DNA from: Limnephilus marmoratus
Lineage: Eukaryota; Arthropoda; Insecta; Trichoptera; Limnephilidae
Reading direction: 5' to 3'
Assembly (NCBI GenBank): GCA_917880885.1
Contig: OU862909.1
Location: forward strand, 28,776,351 to 28,840,350
DNA: 64,000 nt
Part shown: positions 32,903-42,540 of the stretch, piece after piece
How the letters are laid out: the number at the start of each line of letters is the position of its first letter
How positions within the stretch are numbered: the first letter of the stretch is position 1
The notes under the pieces: model-generated
What the model was told of the DNA's origin: nothing
What the model saw: the letters and a program-made list of their open reading frames with translations, nothing else
Databases searched by the model: none
Program-made: the position numbers and the translations under genes

Positions 32903-33851
32903 TACGAGGCATATCCAGAAAGTAAGTGTACTGTGACCACAACGGGCGGAGGTTTTTAGTTTTTTGAGGGTTGGCAACACTTAGTGGTACAAGGGAGTCT
33001 CCTGACCAGAAAGAGCATCGCAGGAACATTGTTGTACGTAAACTCACGTTTTAGTGTCCAGTGACGTGAAAGTTGTCGGCAAAAAATCCCGCCAAGTGCT
33101 GTGATCTGCTTTTTACTCACGGAAGAAATAACACCTACAAGAAAAAAAGGTGAGGATTTCTGAGCTCCATTGTTACTGAAGATGAAAGTGGGTGACTCAT
33201 TACATGCCTGGGAAAAAAAAACAGTCGTCAAAGTGGCGTCACACCAATTCCCCATCTGTGAAAAAATTGAAAACCACAATTTCGGGCAAAAAAAATCATG
33301 GCCTCTGTGTTTTAGGACCGAAAAGGCGTCATTTTGTTCAAATTTCGGCCTCAGACTGATATCATCAATGCACAATAATATTGTGTACCCTAAAAAAACT
33401 CAAAAGGAGCATTCAAAATAAAAGGAGGGAAATGCTCACCAGAAAAGTTTACCTTTCTCACGAAAACGTCCGACCTCACAAAGCCTTAGCCACCAATAAG
33501 ATCATGGACTCATTTGATTGGGATGTTTTGAACCACTCCCCGTAATCCAATGGCTTGGCGTCTTCAGATTATCATCTTTTCACCTTTCTAAAGGCATGTA
33601 TGGATGAAAATAAATTTTCAACCGACGAGCAGGTGCAGAAAGTGGCCCTGAAGAGGGGGAAGGAGCTGGCGGGAGAATTCTTCGAGAAGGGCAAAAGAAA
33701 CTTGTGCCACGGCTCACCACATGCATTGAACGGGTTAGCAATTATTTGGAAAAATAGTCAACAAGTGTATCAACAATATCCTGTATTTTTTTTTCAATAC
33801 ACTTTTTCAAAAAAAAAAAACAGTACACTTACTTTCTGGATATGCCTCGTA
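32903..33851 (+). mobile_element. mariner element, internally deleted, TA duplication
   Basis: Element 32905-33849 is bounded by TA on both sides. TIRs: CGAGGCATATCCAGAAAGTA then AGTGTACTG at the left, CAGTACACT then TACTTTCTGGATATGCCTCG at the right, a perfect 29-bp inverse match. At about 945 bp it is shorter than a usual 1.3-kb mariner; most of the N-terminal DNA-binding part of the transposase is missing. Confidence 0.9.
33145..33800 (+). pseudogene. mariner transposase remnant
   Basis: The catalytic half can be followed through frameshifts: SIVTEDESGW (block of the first Asp, here TEDE), then WPLCFRTEKASFCSNFGLRL, VYLSHENVRPHKALATNKIM with SFDWDVLNHSP, stop, and LASSDYHLF near 33555-33587 with the C-terminal NKFSTDEQVQK. 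In active mariners the second block is HDNARPH; here the Asp is Glu (SHENVRPH). The third Asp (SSDYHLF) is kept. With the substitution, a stop and missing helix-turn-helix region it cannot be active. Confidence 0.8.
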
Positions 33852-34429
33852 TATTAAAAAAGATGTGAAGGTATGAAGGTTGCATTGATAGCTCAGTTTT
33901 AGTTCAGAAGGCGAAACAGCTGTCAAGTGTAAAAACAATTATACTTGGCAGGTAGGCATAATTATTATGCACGGAAAAAGAATGCTATAATAACATAGCT
34001 CAATAATGATAAATCAATGATACCATAACACTGTTCATTAGTTATACATATCACATGTTATACATAGATAAATAAAAAATCGTATTTTCATAATAATTCT
34101 TTATTTTTGGGTTAGATTAGAACTTGGTAGTTAAAATTTATCACTACAGTCACTAGTAGTCACTGTGAAAAGTAGGCACTGCCTCAAAAAAAGGAGCAAA
34201 ATTTTTCTCTTATTTAATAAATCAGAACCGAAATTTCCTCTGAAATAAGATTTGTAAGTAGATACTTAAATACCTACCTACTTAAATATTTATCTTACGA
34301 TAAATTTTATGTAACGTTTTGTTATTATTTTATTTTAATTTTAAATGAGGGATTTATTATGCAATGAAGCGTCACTATCTCAATGACAATTCTTTTTTCA
34401 AACATTCTTCAGGCAGGCCAGATTGGAAA
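33852..34429. other. Unassigned stretch
   Basis: No gene or repeat identity recognised. Confidence 0.45.
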
Positions 34430-34752
34430 CCCTCCGTGGTCGATGGGTAAGGTTTTCGACTGGCAATCCGAAGGTCGTGGGTTCAAATTTTATTTGATTA
34501 ATTTGTGTTATTTCACAATTAACCAATTCAAAATTACACATACAGTATATTTGCAGCAGAATTGGAACGTTGCTTGAAATGACTTAAGCCATGTTAGGTA
34601 ACCTGATCTTAATAGCCAGCTACTTCCCCCACCTTCCCCTTCCCCATCTCCTTCCCCTCCACACCGCCTTCAGCCCAAAAACGTACCCTAATAGTCTCAC
34701 GGCTTCCGGACGGGAGCAGTTGGGACTCTTGTGCTGTATTCACATAAAAAAG
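34430..34752 (+). mobile_element. SINE-A, copy 2
   Basis: Head CCTCCGTGGTCGATGGGTAA, B box GTGGGTTCAAAT (its 3' half lost), body TTGATTAATTTGTGTTATTT, CAGAATTGGAACGTTGCTTG, CCTGATCTTAATAGCCAG, CCCTTCCCCATCTCC, GACGGGAGCAGTTGGGACTC, end TATTCACATAAAAAAG. Nearly full length. Confidence 0.85.
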
Positions 34753-35654
34753 TACCACGATAACTCATTTAAAGTTAGACACCTAGTCAAAGCTAGCCAT
34801 CTAGTTAAATGTGCTTAAATTAAATTAAACAAAGTTGATGCTGAAGATTTTTGAAATCAGAAACGTACAAACAAATTTACTGACAGATAAAATTAGTTAA
34901 ACAACGCTCAGGAATTTCCCCCTTGAGTTCCTTAAGCCCACGCTCACCGTAGCTGTTCATAATCCATACGTATATTTATTTATTTTACGTAGGTACCTAA
35001 CTGCGAATCCCAGACTTGTATAAAAAACGTTCCGGATTTTTTATGCCTCGAGTTTGCTGGCACACATTATTACATCGATGTTGTTCAATGAAAACGAAAC
35101 CAGGGTTTTTGTTTTTATAGATGTCTATAACTTTATGATTCGCGTGGCCAATAAATTAAGCCGAACGGCATCTCAAAATCCTTGAATTTTATAATTGGTC
35201 CACCGTTCACGCTTTGATATAATTATCTTAAATATTATTTATTGTTGATAATGTATTTCGTGGACATAAAAAGATCACTTAAAAGTGTTATTTTTGCCAC
35301 TGTGACAGCCAACTTTAAAAAAGAATGTTTTGACATTATGTAAAAAAATTTAAAATATTGTAATAAAGATATAATAAAATAAAAAAATAAAAAATAAAAA
35401 TGTAATAAAATTACAAACACTATCCACTGAGGTCGGTAAAAGAAAACTATGTACATAAATGAAAATAAAATAAACGCCCGGGTTGCCGGCAAAAAAAAGA
35501 AGAAAAAATCACTTTTAAAAGTGTTCCATAGATTATGTAGGTCTTTACGATGGGTTGTATAACTCGGCGGAGACAATATTCTTTAGTTTTCTAAATCAGG
35601 GAATCATCCGAAATGGACAGTATATTTTTTCTAATTGTTTTGTGTAAAATAAAC
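34753..35654. other. Unassigned stretch
   Basis: No gene supported. The 113-codon minus frame at 35235-35576 is a Phe/Tyr-rich translation of T-rich sequence. Confidence 0.45.
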
Positions 35655-35888
35655 ATAATTATTATTGGATACGATTTTAGATTTTCACGGCCAAAAGTAT
35701 TTTTGTTATTAGTTTTTGGGGTATTATGCCGTGTTGCGCTACCTCCTTCTTTAGCCAACGTTGTGTCCAGATGTGACATCTGCCCTGATGATGGACACTG
35801 CAACGCTGTCCGAAACGTTGGCTAAAGAAGGAGGTAGCGCAACACGGCATAATACCCCAAAAACTAATAACAAAAATAATTATTATTG
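35655..35888 (+). mobile_element. Hammerhead-type fold-back element, copy 2, with 13-bp duplication
   Basis: Element 35668-35875 lies between two exact copies of ATAATTATTATTG (35655-35667, 35876-35888). Start GATACGATTTTAGATTTTCA then CGGCCAAAAG. Inverted arms of about 65-70 nt (about 35693-35762 and 35813-35881) begin with GTTATTAGTTTTTGGGGTAT. The loop has a small stem CAGATG/CATCTG followed by CTGATGA, GGACA...TGTCC and GAAACGTTGG. In a type III layout the arms would form stem III, CAGATG/CATCTG part of stem I and GGACA/TGTCC stem II. The expected cleavage position would be GUU, a non-preferred triplet, so activity is doubtful. Confidence 0.72.
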
Positions 35889-35916
35889 TTAATTAACGAA
35901 GTAGGTATCTTTACAT

Positions 35917-36207
35917 AGTATAAAATGAAGTCGCTCCCGCTGTCTGTGCGCTTAGATCTTTTAAACTACGCAACTTATTTTCATGCAGTTTTCACCAATA
36001 GAGAGTGATTCATGAAGAAGGTTTTAGGTATATAGTTTGTCAATGTTTTGTGTGAATTGGTTGAATTATATAATATATCTGGCCAAGAGACAGCGGGCAG
36101 CAGGCTGGCAAACGGGCGGTGTGGATTTGATTTAACAGATGGCGTTGGTTATAAAGGTTGGGTAATGGCGTGGTGTTGTGCTTCGTATGTCCGGGTCTGC
36201 TAGTAGG
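35917..36207 (+). mobile_element. Helitron-like non-autonomous element, copy 3
   Basis: Sense orientation: starts TTACATAGTATAAAATGAAG, has AACTACGCAACTTATTTTCA in the conserved 5' part, AGCGGGCAGCAGGCTGGCAA in the middle, and ends CCGGGTCTGCTAG/T. The hairpin stem is more worn (TGGTGTTGTGCTTCGTATGT) than in the 8943 and 13738 copies. Confidence 0.72.
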
Positions 36208-36896
36208 AAAATAATTTTAAATAGTGCACGTTTAAATCTATACACAATTGCCGTTCAAATTGGTTCGAACACCTGCCTGCAGTCCCCTCTTACCCCATAT
36301 TAGTCGAGCGATGCACTATGACACCACCACACAAGCAAGAATCGCTGTATTCTGATTTGCCTGTAGTTACCTACCTACAATAATATTGTAAAAAAATAAT
36401 AATTGAAAAAAAAAATTTAAAACAACGACTTTTTTCATTTATTATTTAGATACGTATGTACATAATGAACAGTTATACAAATAAAAATACTGTTTACGAA
36501 ATTGAGATAAATAATATAATTGCTATGCGAACGAAAATGGCAGGAAATTAAATAAATGTCCCTACTGCATTTGGTGGATGTTATTTGGAAATAAAATAAT
36601 ATGTTTATAGATGCTTCGAATAGAATTGTTAGTTTTGAGTGCGTTTCATAGGGGACAAGGGAAATAAATTCAATGAAGATTTTTAATGAATATTGAAATA
36701 TAACTCTTTCTCCCTAAGATGTTTTATCATGGCACGCGAATATTTAATTCAATTTCATTGAATCCACTAAGAACTTTTTTTTTAAATGAACGCACATCTT
36801 GTTATATGAATGACTTCGGCATGGGAGAGTTCGGAATGCTTAAATATCTTATTTTTTATTATTTTTACTATTATTTTACCTTCTCCATATTTCACA
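36208..36896. other. Unassigned stretch
   Basis: No gene or repeat identity recognised. Confidence 0.45.
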
Positions 36897-37112
36897 TATT
36901 TTTTAACTCTCCAGCAGGACTTTCTCGATACATCGCCCTGCGCCGCAGTGGAAGGGATAGAATCATACGTCCGTCACTCCTGGACTCGCTGATCCCCAGG
37001 TTCCTACCCACCCCTGATACCCTTTACCTTTCCAGAATCTCCTTTCCTTTCTTTCCTAAAAAGAATTTCCACTCAGGATCCCCATAAGGCCCTGAGAGGA
37101 TTATTTATTTAT
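36897..37112 (+). mobile_element. Hairpin-tailed retroposon, copy 4 (5'-truncated)
   Basis: Only the 3' half remains: CTCCAGCAGGACTTTCTCGA, GCCGCAGTGGAAGGGATAGA, ATCATACGTCCGTCACTCCT, CCTTTCCAGAATCTCC and the end of the hairpin arm GGCCCTGAGAGGATTATT. The poly-A tail is not preserved. Confidence 0.7.
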
Positions 37113-38735
37113 TTGTATGGAGGTAATGATTTTTTTTTCAAACAACAATAATTGCCATTGCCACAGTTAAACAACCCGGAAATCCGGGGAATCCATCCGG
37201 GTAACCGGTCTTTCAAGTAATCGATGTTCTCTACATTGATCATTCTTAGGTGTTACAAATTATGACAGGATTTACGAGTATAAAATTGATCGTCCGGCGT
37301 CCAACACGCCAACAACTTGAAGCCGTTTACCGACTGGGTGGCGAAGGCGCGGACGAGAGTCCAAGCACATTGATCTACTATAATTAAGGATACCTTCTGA
37401 TCCTTTAGCGACAAGTATATTTATACTTGCGATAGCAGCAGGAGCCGATGAACTGTGGGGGACGCTTTGATTTTATTTTCTCTTTAGTTGGGGTACATTG
37501 ATTCAGCCTCCGTAGAGAGGTTCGCTTGTTCGAGGGGCGACAGTATTTGTATTGTCATAAAAATAAGTTTAGTCACTAAATTTCAGCTTTAGTGCCGGCA
37601 ACCCGGGCGTTTATTTTATTTTCATTTACGCACATAGATTTCTTTTACCCACCTAACTAGACAAAGTCTGTTTATTAATACCCATCATAAAGGCAGATAA
37701 AGTAAAACCTCTAATAATGTGAAAATCAACACTTTAAGGCGATCCATTAGTTCAGGAAAAAATCGAAATCGGAATTAACGCCCTTTATGGGAGGAGTTTA
37801 AAAATACTTGAGAAAAAGCTTTTGGAAAGGTTGGAAAAGGTATTTGAGAATTTTTTTTTAGGTTGATTTCGTAAAGGCCTGTAAAAAATATTAATTCCTG
37901 TTTTACGCATTGTTTATTGTAAGAAAACTGAAATTTAAAATTGATTTCACGAAACTAAGCGACGCGGAGTCACACGTCTGTCTCCCGCGCCGGTTGGGGC
38001 GTGACTGATACGAAATAGGTGTTGCCCAATGCATGGTTCTTGTGCCCATGCCATAAGGGCACTTCAAGAATCCAAATTCGTAGAGTGCGGGCCGTATTGA
38101 TTGATGTCAAAAATAACAACGAGAAAATGCATTTTTTAATTTATTTTGTGAAGTTCGGGCGTAAATATAATTTTTTTTGTTGAGATTATTATAAAAGAAA
38201 CTAAATTTGCCACATTATACAATAAAACCAAGTCCGAAAAGGGGTTTATAAATAGGAGAGTTTGGACTTGAAAGTGTTTTTTATAGACCTTATACTTTAT
38301 TTTTTTAAAGGCTTATTAAAAGATATTTTTAAGGGCCAAGGTATGTTCTACACAAAGTATTTAATTGAAGCATCTATAATACTTCTAAGTTATCGAATTT
38401 TCAAAAAAAAAACATGTGATTTTGTATGATTTTGCATTATTTAGTATGGCTTCATCTTAATAAAATATTGTTTGACATGTTAAATTTCGTGCAAGCGTTT
38501 CCGTTTCAGCCCTTTAATACGTGAAATGGCCTTAACTATGTAATGGATCTCTTTTTCTGTGAGTTAGCATTTTAAAAACCTAATATACATAGATTAGGTA
38601 TTTAATTGATAGGGTTCAAAATGGAACAAAAATATTTTTTCACCGAATAACACCTACATTTAGGAGAAGAGTTTTTTTTTATGTTATTAGATTGTCTTAA
38701 AAAAGATGGACGTGGAAATTCAATTAGTAAAAAAT
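37113..38735. other. Unassigned stretch
   Basis: No gene recognised. 37960-38060 (CTCCCGCGCCGGTTGGGGCG, GGTGTTGCCCAATGCATGGT) looks like a decayed repeat but has no second copy in the window that I could align. Confidence 0.4.
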
Positions 38736-38739
38736 CGTA

Positions 38740-39090
38740 ACGTAACATCTCTATTCTATGTTTCGGTGCCACGGGTTCCGATATCTGCAGTGCTATCTGA
38801 CCTCCGAAGTGTTACGAATAACAAATTTCGATGGTTTTTAAAAATGAGTGTGTGCAATTCACGCTCGGTAGAAGTGAAACCTTTAGAAAACTAAAGTAGA
38901 AAAATCAGAGTATGAAAATCAGACCGATATGCTACGAAGCACCGCATAAAGAGAAGACCGATTATACTTTCGCATTCTCTCGCAGGCTAAATCATATAGA
39001 TTAGATGTATGTGTTTGTCTCTTTTTAGTATCACTAATTTTCGTGTCATCGGGTTTCAAATCACAACGGAGCTAAAGAAGTTTTTACTTC
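38740..39090 (+). repeat. Dispersed repeat D, copy 1
   Basis: Shares with 40180-40520 and 42238-42540 the words CTACGAAGCACCGCATAAAG, AGAAGACCGATTAT, TCGCAGGCTAAATC, TGTTTGTCTCTTTTTAGTAT and TTTCAAATCACAACGGA. The upstream part CACGCTCGGTAGAAGTGAAA is shared with copy 2 only. A 62-codon frame (38706-38894) crosses its start without a recognised domain. Element class unknown; no TIR or tail seen. Confidence 0.65.
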
Positions 39091-39749
39091 AAAATACGAT
39101 TGTAAACCACAAATATAATAAAATTATTAATACTTTTGTCGAGTAAATGAGCGGCTAAGAGTATCACATCTCCTTCTAACATTCTTAGCTGGCAATAACA
39201 CTAATACACTACATTATAATGATTTATTTATAGAGCAGAGCTGTCACCCACATTAAGTAATTTACATATTAAAGCACGAAAAAAGTTGAATTCCTTTACC
39301 GGAGAGCCGTTAAATCACAGCAGAGACCAAACAATATAATGTATCTGTGCCACTCGCTGTTTTTTCGTCTTTTTATGTTAATTTGTTTCTCGCAATAATT
39401 TTGTATGTCCACTGGAACATTAATGGGCCGAGATTGATAATCGTACCGTCTCATACGAAATGTTAAATTGCTATTATGTCTGAAATCACTTTGTAACGTA
39501 AATTTTGAAATAAAATATCGGTAGAAATCGGTCATATTTCATAACATACGTGTCAAATGAAAAATGGGGCATATTTCACAAAAAGTATTAATGAAATTTA
39601 TCTTTAACTGATGATATGAGGTATTTAGTGTTTATTGTTGTGCATGACAGTTCTTTGGCAAAGCGAAAAGCTAAACGTTGATTCTTAGAGAAGCTTTCGA
39701 AAACCTCACGTTATAAAATTAATACTGGATGGACCTAACGAAGATTAAG

Positions 39750-40125
39750 CAAGATTTGGTTACGTTCTGTTATGCGGATTGCAATCTTTAGAGCACAGGC
39801 GTCAGATAGGTATGCTGTCCTTGTTCTACCCGTATTATAATGGAAGGTGCTCAGAGGAACTAGCGTCATTGGTCCCTTCGGCATGGTTGGGAACCACGCC
39901 AAACGTGCGCCCAACACATGTAGGTACACGGTTGATAGGCACCTGAGAACAGATCAGAATTCAACAGCTCGGCTGTGGAACGATTTGCCGGCCTCTGTGC
40001 TTCCTCTCTCCTGCAACATGGGTATCTCCAAGAACCATGTTCACTCCTTCCGCCACACAGCATCTTCAAAGATGTCCCTGAGGGAAACTATTTTATTTTC
40101 TCTCTCAGGGCCTTTAATGGAATGA
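39750..40125 (+). pseudogene. LINE-L (Jockey/CR1-like) ORF2 C-terminus and 3' UTR
   Basis: Translation gives SLEHRRQIGMLSLFYPYYNG then RCSEELASLVP, and after a frame change RAPNTCRYTVDRHLRTDQNS, TARLWNDLPASVLP, SCNMGISKNHVHSF. This matches the end of insect Jockey/CR1-type ORFs (FYxxYxGxCSxEL...RTxRLWNxLPxxVFP..YN...FK..V..F). The 3' UTR runs through CACACAGCATCTTCAAAGAT into the hairpin CCTGAGGGAAACTATTTTAT/…TCTCTCAGGG, the same 3' end as the HTR retroposons. One frameshift at least; 5'-truncated. Confidence 0.75.
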
Positions 40126-40179
40126 AGTAGTTGATGGAAAAAATGTTACTGGTAAAATTATGAAATGTAAACATAAGAA

Positions 40180-40520
40180 AAAAAATCAGAGTATGCACTT
40201 CACACTCGGTAGAAGTGAAACCTTCAGAAAACTAAACTAAGAGAGACTGGGAAGAATGCAAAGTATCAGGAGTAGGATAATTAATATAGGGTTTATTTAT
40301 TATAATACGGTTACCAAGTTTAAAAATTATTTTACATTTTATTCTACGAAGTACCGCATAAAAAGGAGACCGATGGGCTACGAAGTACCGCACACAAATG
40401 ATAACGATTTGTCTTGCAGGCTAAATCCTATAGATGTATTTATTTGTCTCTTTTTAGTGTCCCTCGTTTCCGTTTCATCGAATTTCAAATCACAGCGGTA
40501 CCAAAGAAGTATTCATTTAA
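40180..40520 (+). repeat. Dispersed repeat D, copy 2
   Basis: CACTCGGTAGAAGTGAAACC near the start, then CTACGAAGTACCGCATAAAA, a partial internal duplication GGGCTACGAAGTACCGCACA, CTTGCAGGCTAAATCCTATA, TTGTCTCTTTTTAGTGTCCC and ATTTCAAATCACAGCGGTAC. Same orientation as copy 1. Confidence 0.65.
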
Positions 40521-40965
40521 AAAAAACTGGTATTTTAAAACAGTAAATTTTATATTTTTTAGTAAAAAACGTCTCTTAAATTTTCCTGTTCTTTTCTTTT
40601 CTTGTGATGTGTGAGATTTATTTCTAATGTAGCCCGTGGAGACTGTCAACTTTTTCTAACCTTGGATCCGGACCGATTGATTTATACACTAGGATGTGGC
40701 GGCTGTACACTGTCGTCAGGAATATTATTATTAAGGATTATCTCCTAGAACTATTGTCAAGGTCGAATGACTGTCCGCATGTCTACACTAATGCTTATAA
40801 ATCTATACCTTCATCCTTTCTTTTTGTTATGACTGTTTCACATATCTGAAACTAGCCATTAGTTAACTTCCCTGGCAGGTCTCAGAAATTCTGAAAAAAT
40901 ATAACATCATTATTATTTTTTTTTTTAAATAACTCTCCTAAATGAATGTGTCGTCTTTGGGAGTG

Positions 40966-41395
40966 CTATATGGAAGGTCTTTTGAGGAAAGTAAGAGGAT
41001 TTAGTTCTGGGAAGTAAAAAAAAATGATGGGCAAGTAGGAATCTGGAGGTCAATGTGTACAGGAGTGACAAACGTATTAATCCATCCTTCCCACTGCGAT
41101 GCATGGTGATTTATTTATTTATTTATTCTGGGTTTTACAGATGTTTGCACTTTCCAGTTAAAAAACTCAGTTATTACACAATTACATAAAATAAATACAG
41201 ATACATACAATTAAAAAAACAAAAACTTCACAAATAAAAATACGTGATGTTCCGGGGGAGTCCTGTCGGAGGGGGGAAAAGGTCTCACCAAATAAGTATC
41301 TTCTGATCCGGCCTGCCACCCACCTGGTGGGCAGATACATCCACCGCCAAAACCTTGGAGTGATAGTGATGGCATCCCCGCCTCCCAAATTAAAT
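40966..41395 (-). mobile_element. Hairpin-tailed retroposon, copy 5, split by an insertion
   Basis: The first part (to about 41106) has CTATATGGAAGGTCTTTTGA, GTGTACAGGAGTGACAAACG and CCATCCTTCCCACTGCGATG. The second part (from about 41245) resumes with GGTCTCACC, TCTTCTGATCCGGCCTGCCA and CCGCCTCCCAAATTAAATG. Between them lies a LINE 3' UTR fragment. The sense 3' hairpin is missing. Confidence 0.7.
41107..41245 (-). mobile_element. LINE 3' UTR insertion inside HTR copy 5
   Basis: Begins with the complement of an (AAAT)n tail (TGATTTATTTATTTATTTAT) then TCTGGGTTTTACAGATG, like 20230-20360. It interrupts the retroposon between GCGATGCATGG and the block before GATCCGGCC, so it inserted later. 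Confidence 0.65.
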
Positions 41396-41719
41396 GTATA
41401 TAACATACAGTATGTTCTCGAATGGAAGCTACTTTCACAGCTGTTTTGGTCAGTAATACTTTTTTCTGTGAAATCCACCCCAGACAAGATTCAACGTCAT
41501 TTTTGGTGATGCTGTATGAATTCCCCATAACTAAACATAGAGAACAAACGACACCGGTAATAAGAAGCAGATTTCATTAAAATATCAGACGAACCATACC
41601 TTATATAAAGATTTGTATCCTTTCGGAATCTACTCGTGTTTATTTACAGACTGAGTGGAGAACCCGCAATACCACTTACGTCAACTGTAACTCAGAAGCA
41701 CAGGGTCGGTATCATAATT

Positions 41720-42115
41720 CATTTATCAATATCGGGTATGGGTACCACCGTCCCGGGAACCATTTATTGGATAACCAATACCCCCTCACAGGTCACTCCA
41801 AGTGGTTTGCTACGTTTGGTGACTGGGGTACCCGGGTTCATGGGGTGAGATTTCTCTAAGTTTTGCCGGCGGATGCGTTGGCCCACCTATTGCGGTCCTA
41901 CTGTAGCAGGAGACACTGGTTGAGGGAGACCTTTTGACCCCTCCAGCCGAAATTACTCAACCCATCGCCTTTTACCGCAATGGGAGGGATGGATTCATAC
42001 TTCCATCACTTCTGCACACATTGACCCCCCCAGATTCCTACCCCACACCTCATACATTTTCCCTTCCCAGAACTTCCTCTGCTTTCTCTCTATGAAAAGA
42101 CCCTCCACATTAGAC
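41720..42115 (+). mobile_element. Hairpin-tailed retroposon, copy 6
   Basis: Sense copy with a good 5' end: GGTACCACCGTCCCGGGAAC, CATTTATTGGATAACCAATA, then GTTTGGTGACTGGGGTACCC, GGGTTCATGGGGTGAG, GGTTGAGGGAGACCTTTTGA, ATGGGAGGGATGGATTCATA and CAGAACTTCCTCTGC. It stops at GACCCTCCACAT, before the hairpin and tail. Confidence 0.75.
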
Positions 42116-42237
42116 GTGGGCAAAATGATTCCCAAAAGTGAATAGATCCCGTCTGATTCCCCCGGCCTTTTGAATTGATTCCTTCTATTCATTCCTTTAA
42201 TTCAATTAATTCAAAAAAAAAAAAAAACTAGAGTGAA

Positions 42238-42540
42238 TGGGTAGACTATGAAACACCGCAGCACCGCACAAAGAGGAAACTGATAGGCTACCAAGCACCG
42301 CACAAAGAGGAGACCGATTATTCTATCTCACTAACTCGCAAGCTAAAACCTATAGATTAATGTGTTTGTCTCTTTTTAGTGTCGCTTTTTCGTTTCATTT
42401 TAAATCACAATAAGTGGGGAAGCTACGAAGCATCACACAAAGAGAGGACCGATTATTCTATCTCATTATCTCGCAGGCTAAATCCTGTACTTAGATGTAT
42501 ATGTTTGTCTTTTTTTAGTATCGTTATTTTTCGTATGTAA
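42238..42540 (+). repeat. Dispersed repeat D, two tandem partial copies
   Basis: Copy at 42238-42415: CACCGCACAAAGAGGAGACC, AACTCGCAAGCTAAAACCTA, TTTGTCTCTTTTTAGTGTCG. Second at 42420-42540: GCTACGAAGCATCACACAAA, GAGAGGACCGATTATTCTAT, TCTCGCAGGCTAAATCCTGT, TTGTCTTTTTTTAGTATCG. Head to tail. Confidence 0.65.

Noticed and set aside
35235..35576. 113-codon minus-strand membrane-like protein
   Set aside because: Hydrophobicity comes from T-rich low-complexity DNA; no motif or context.
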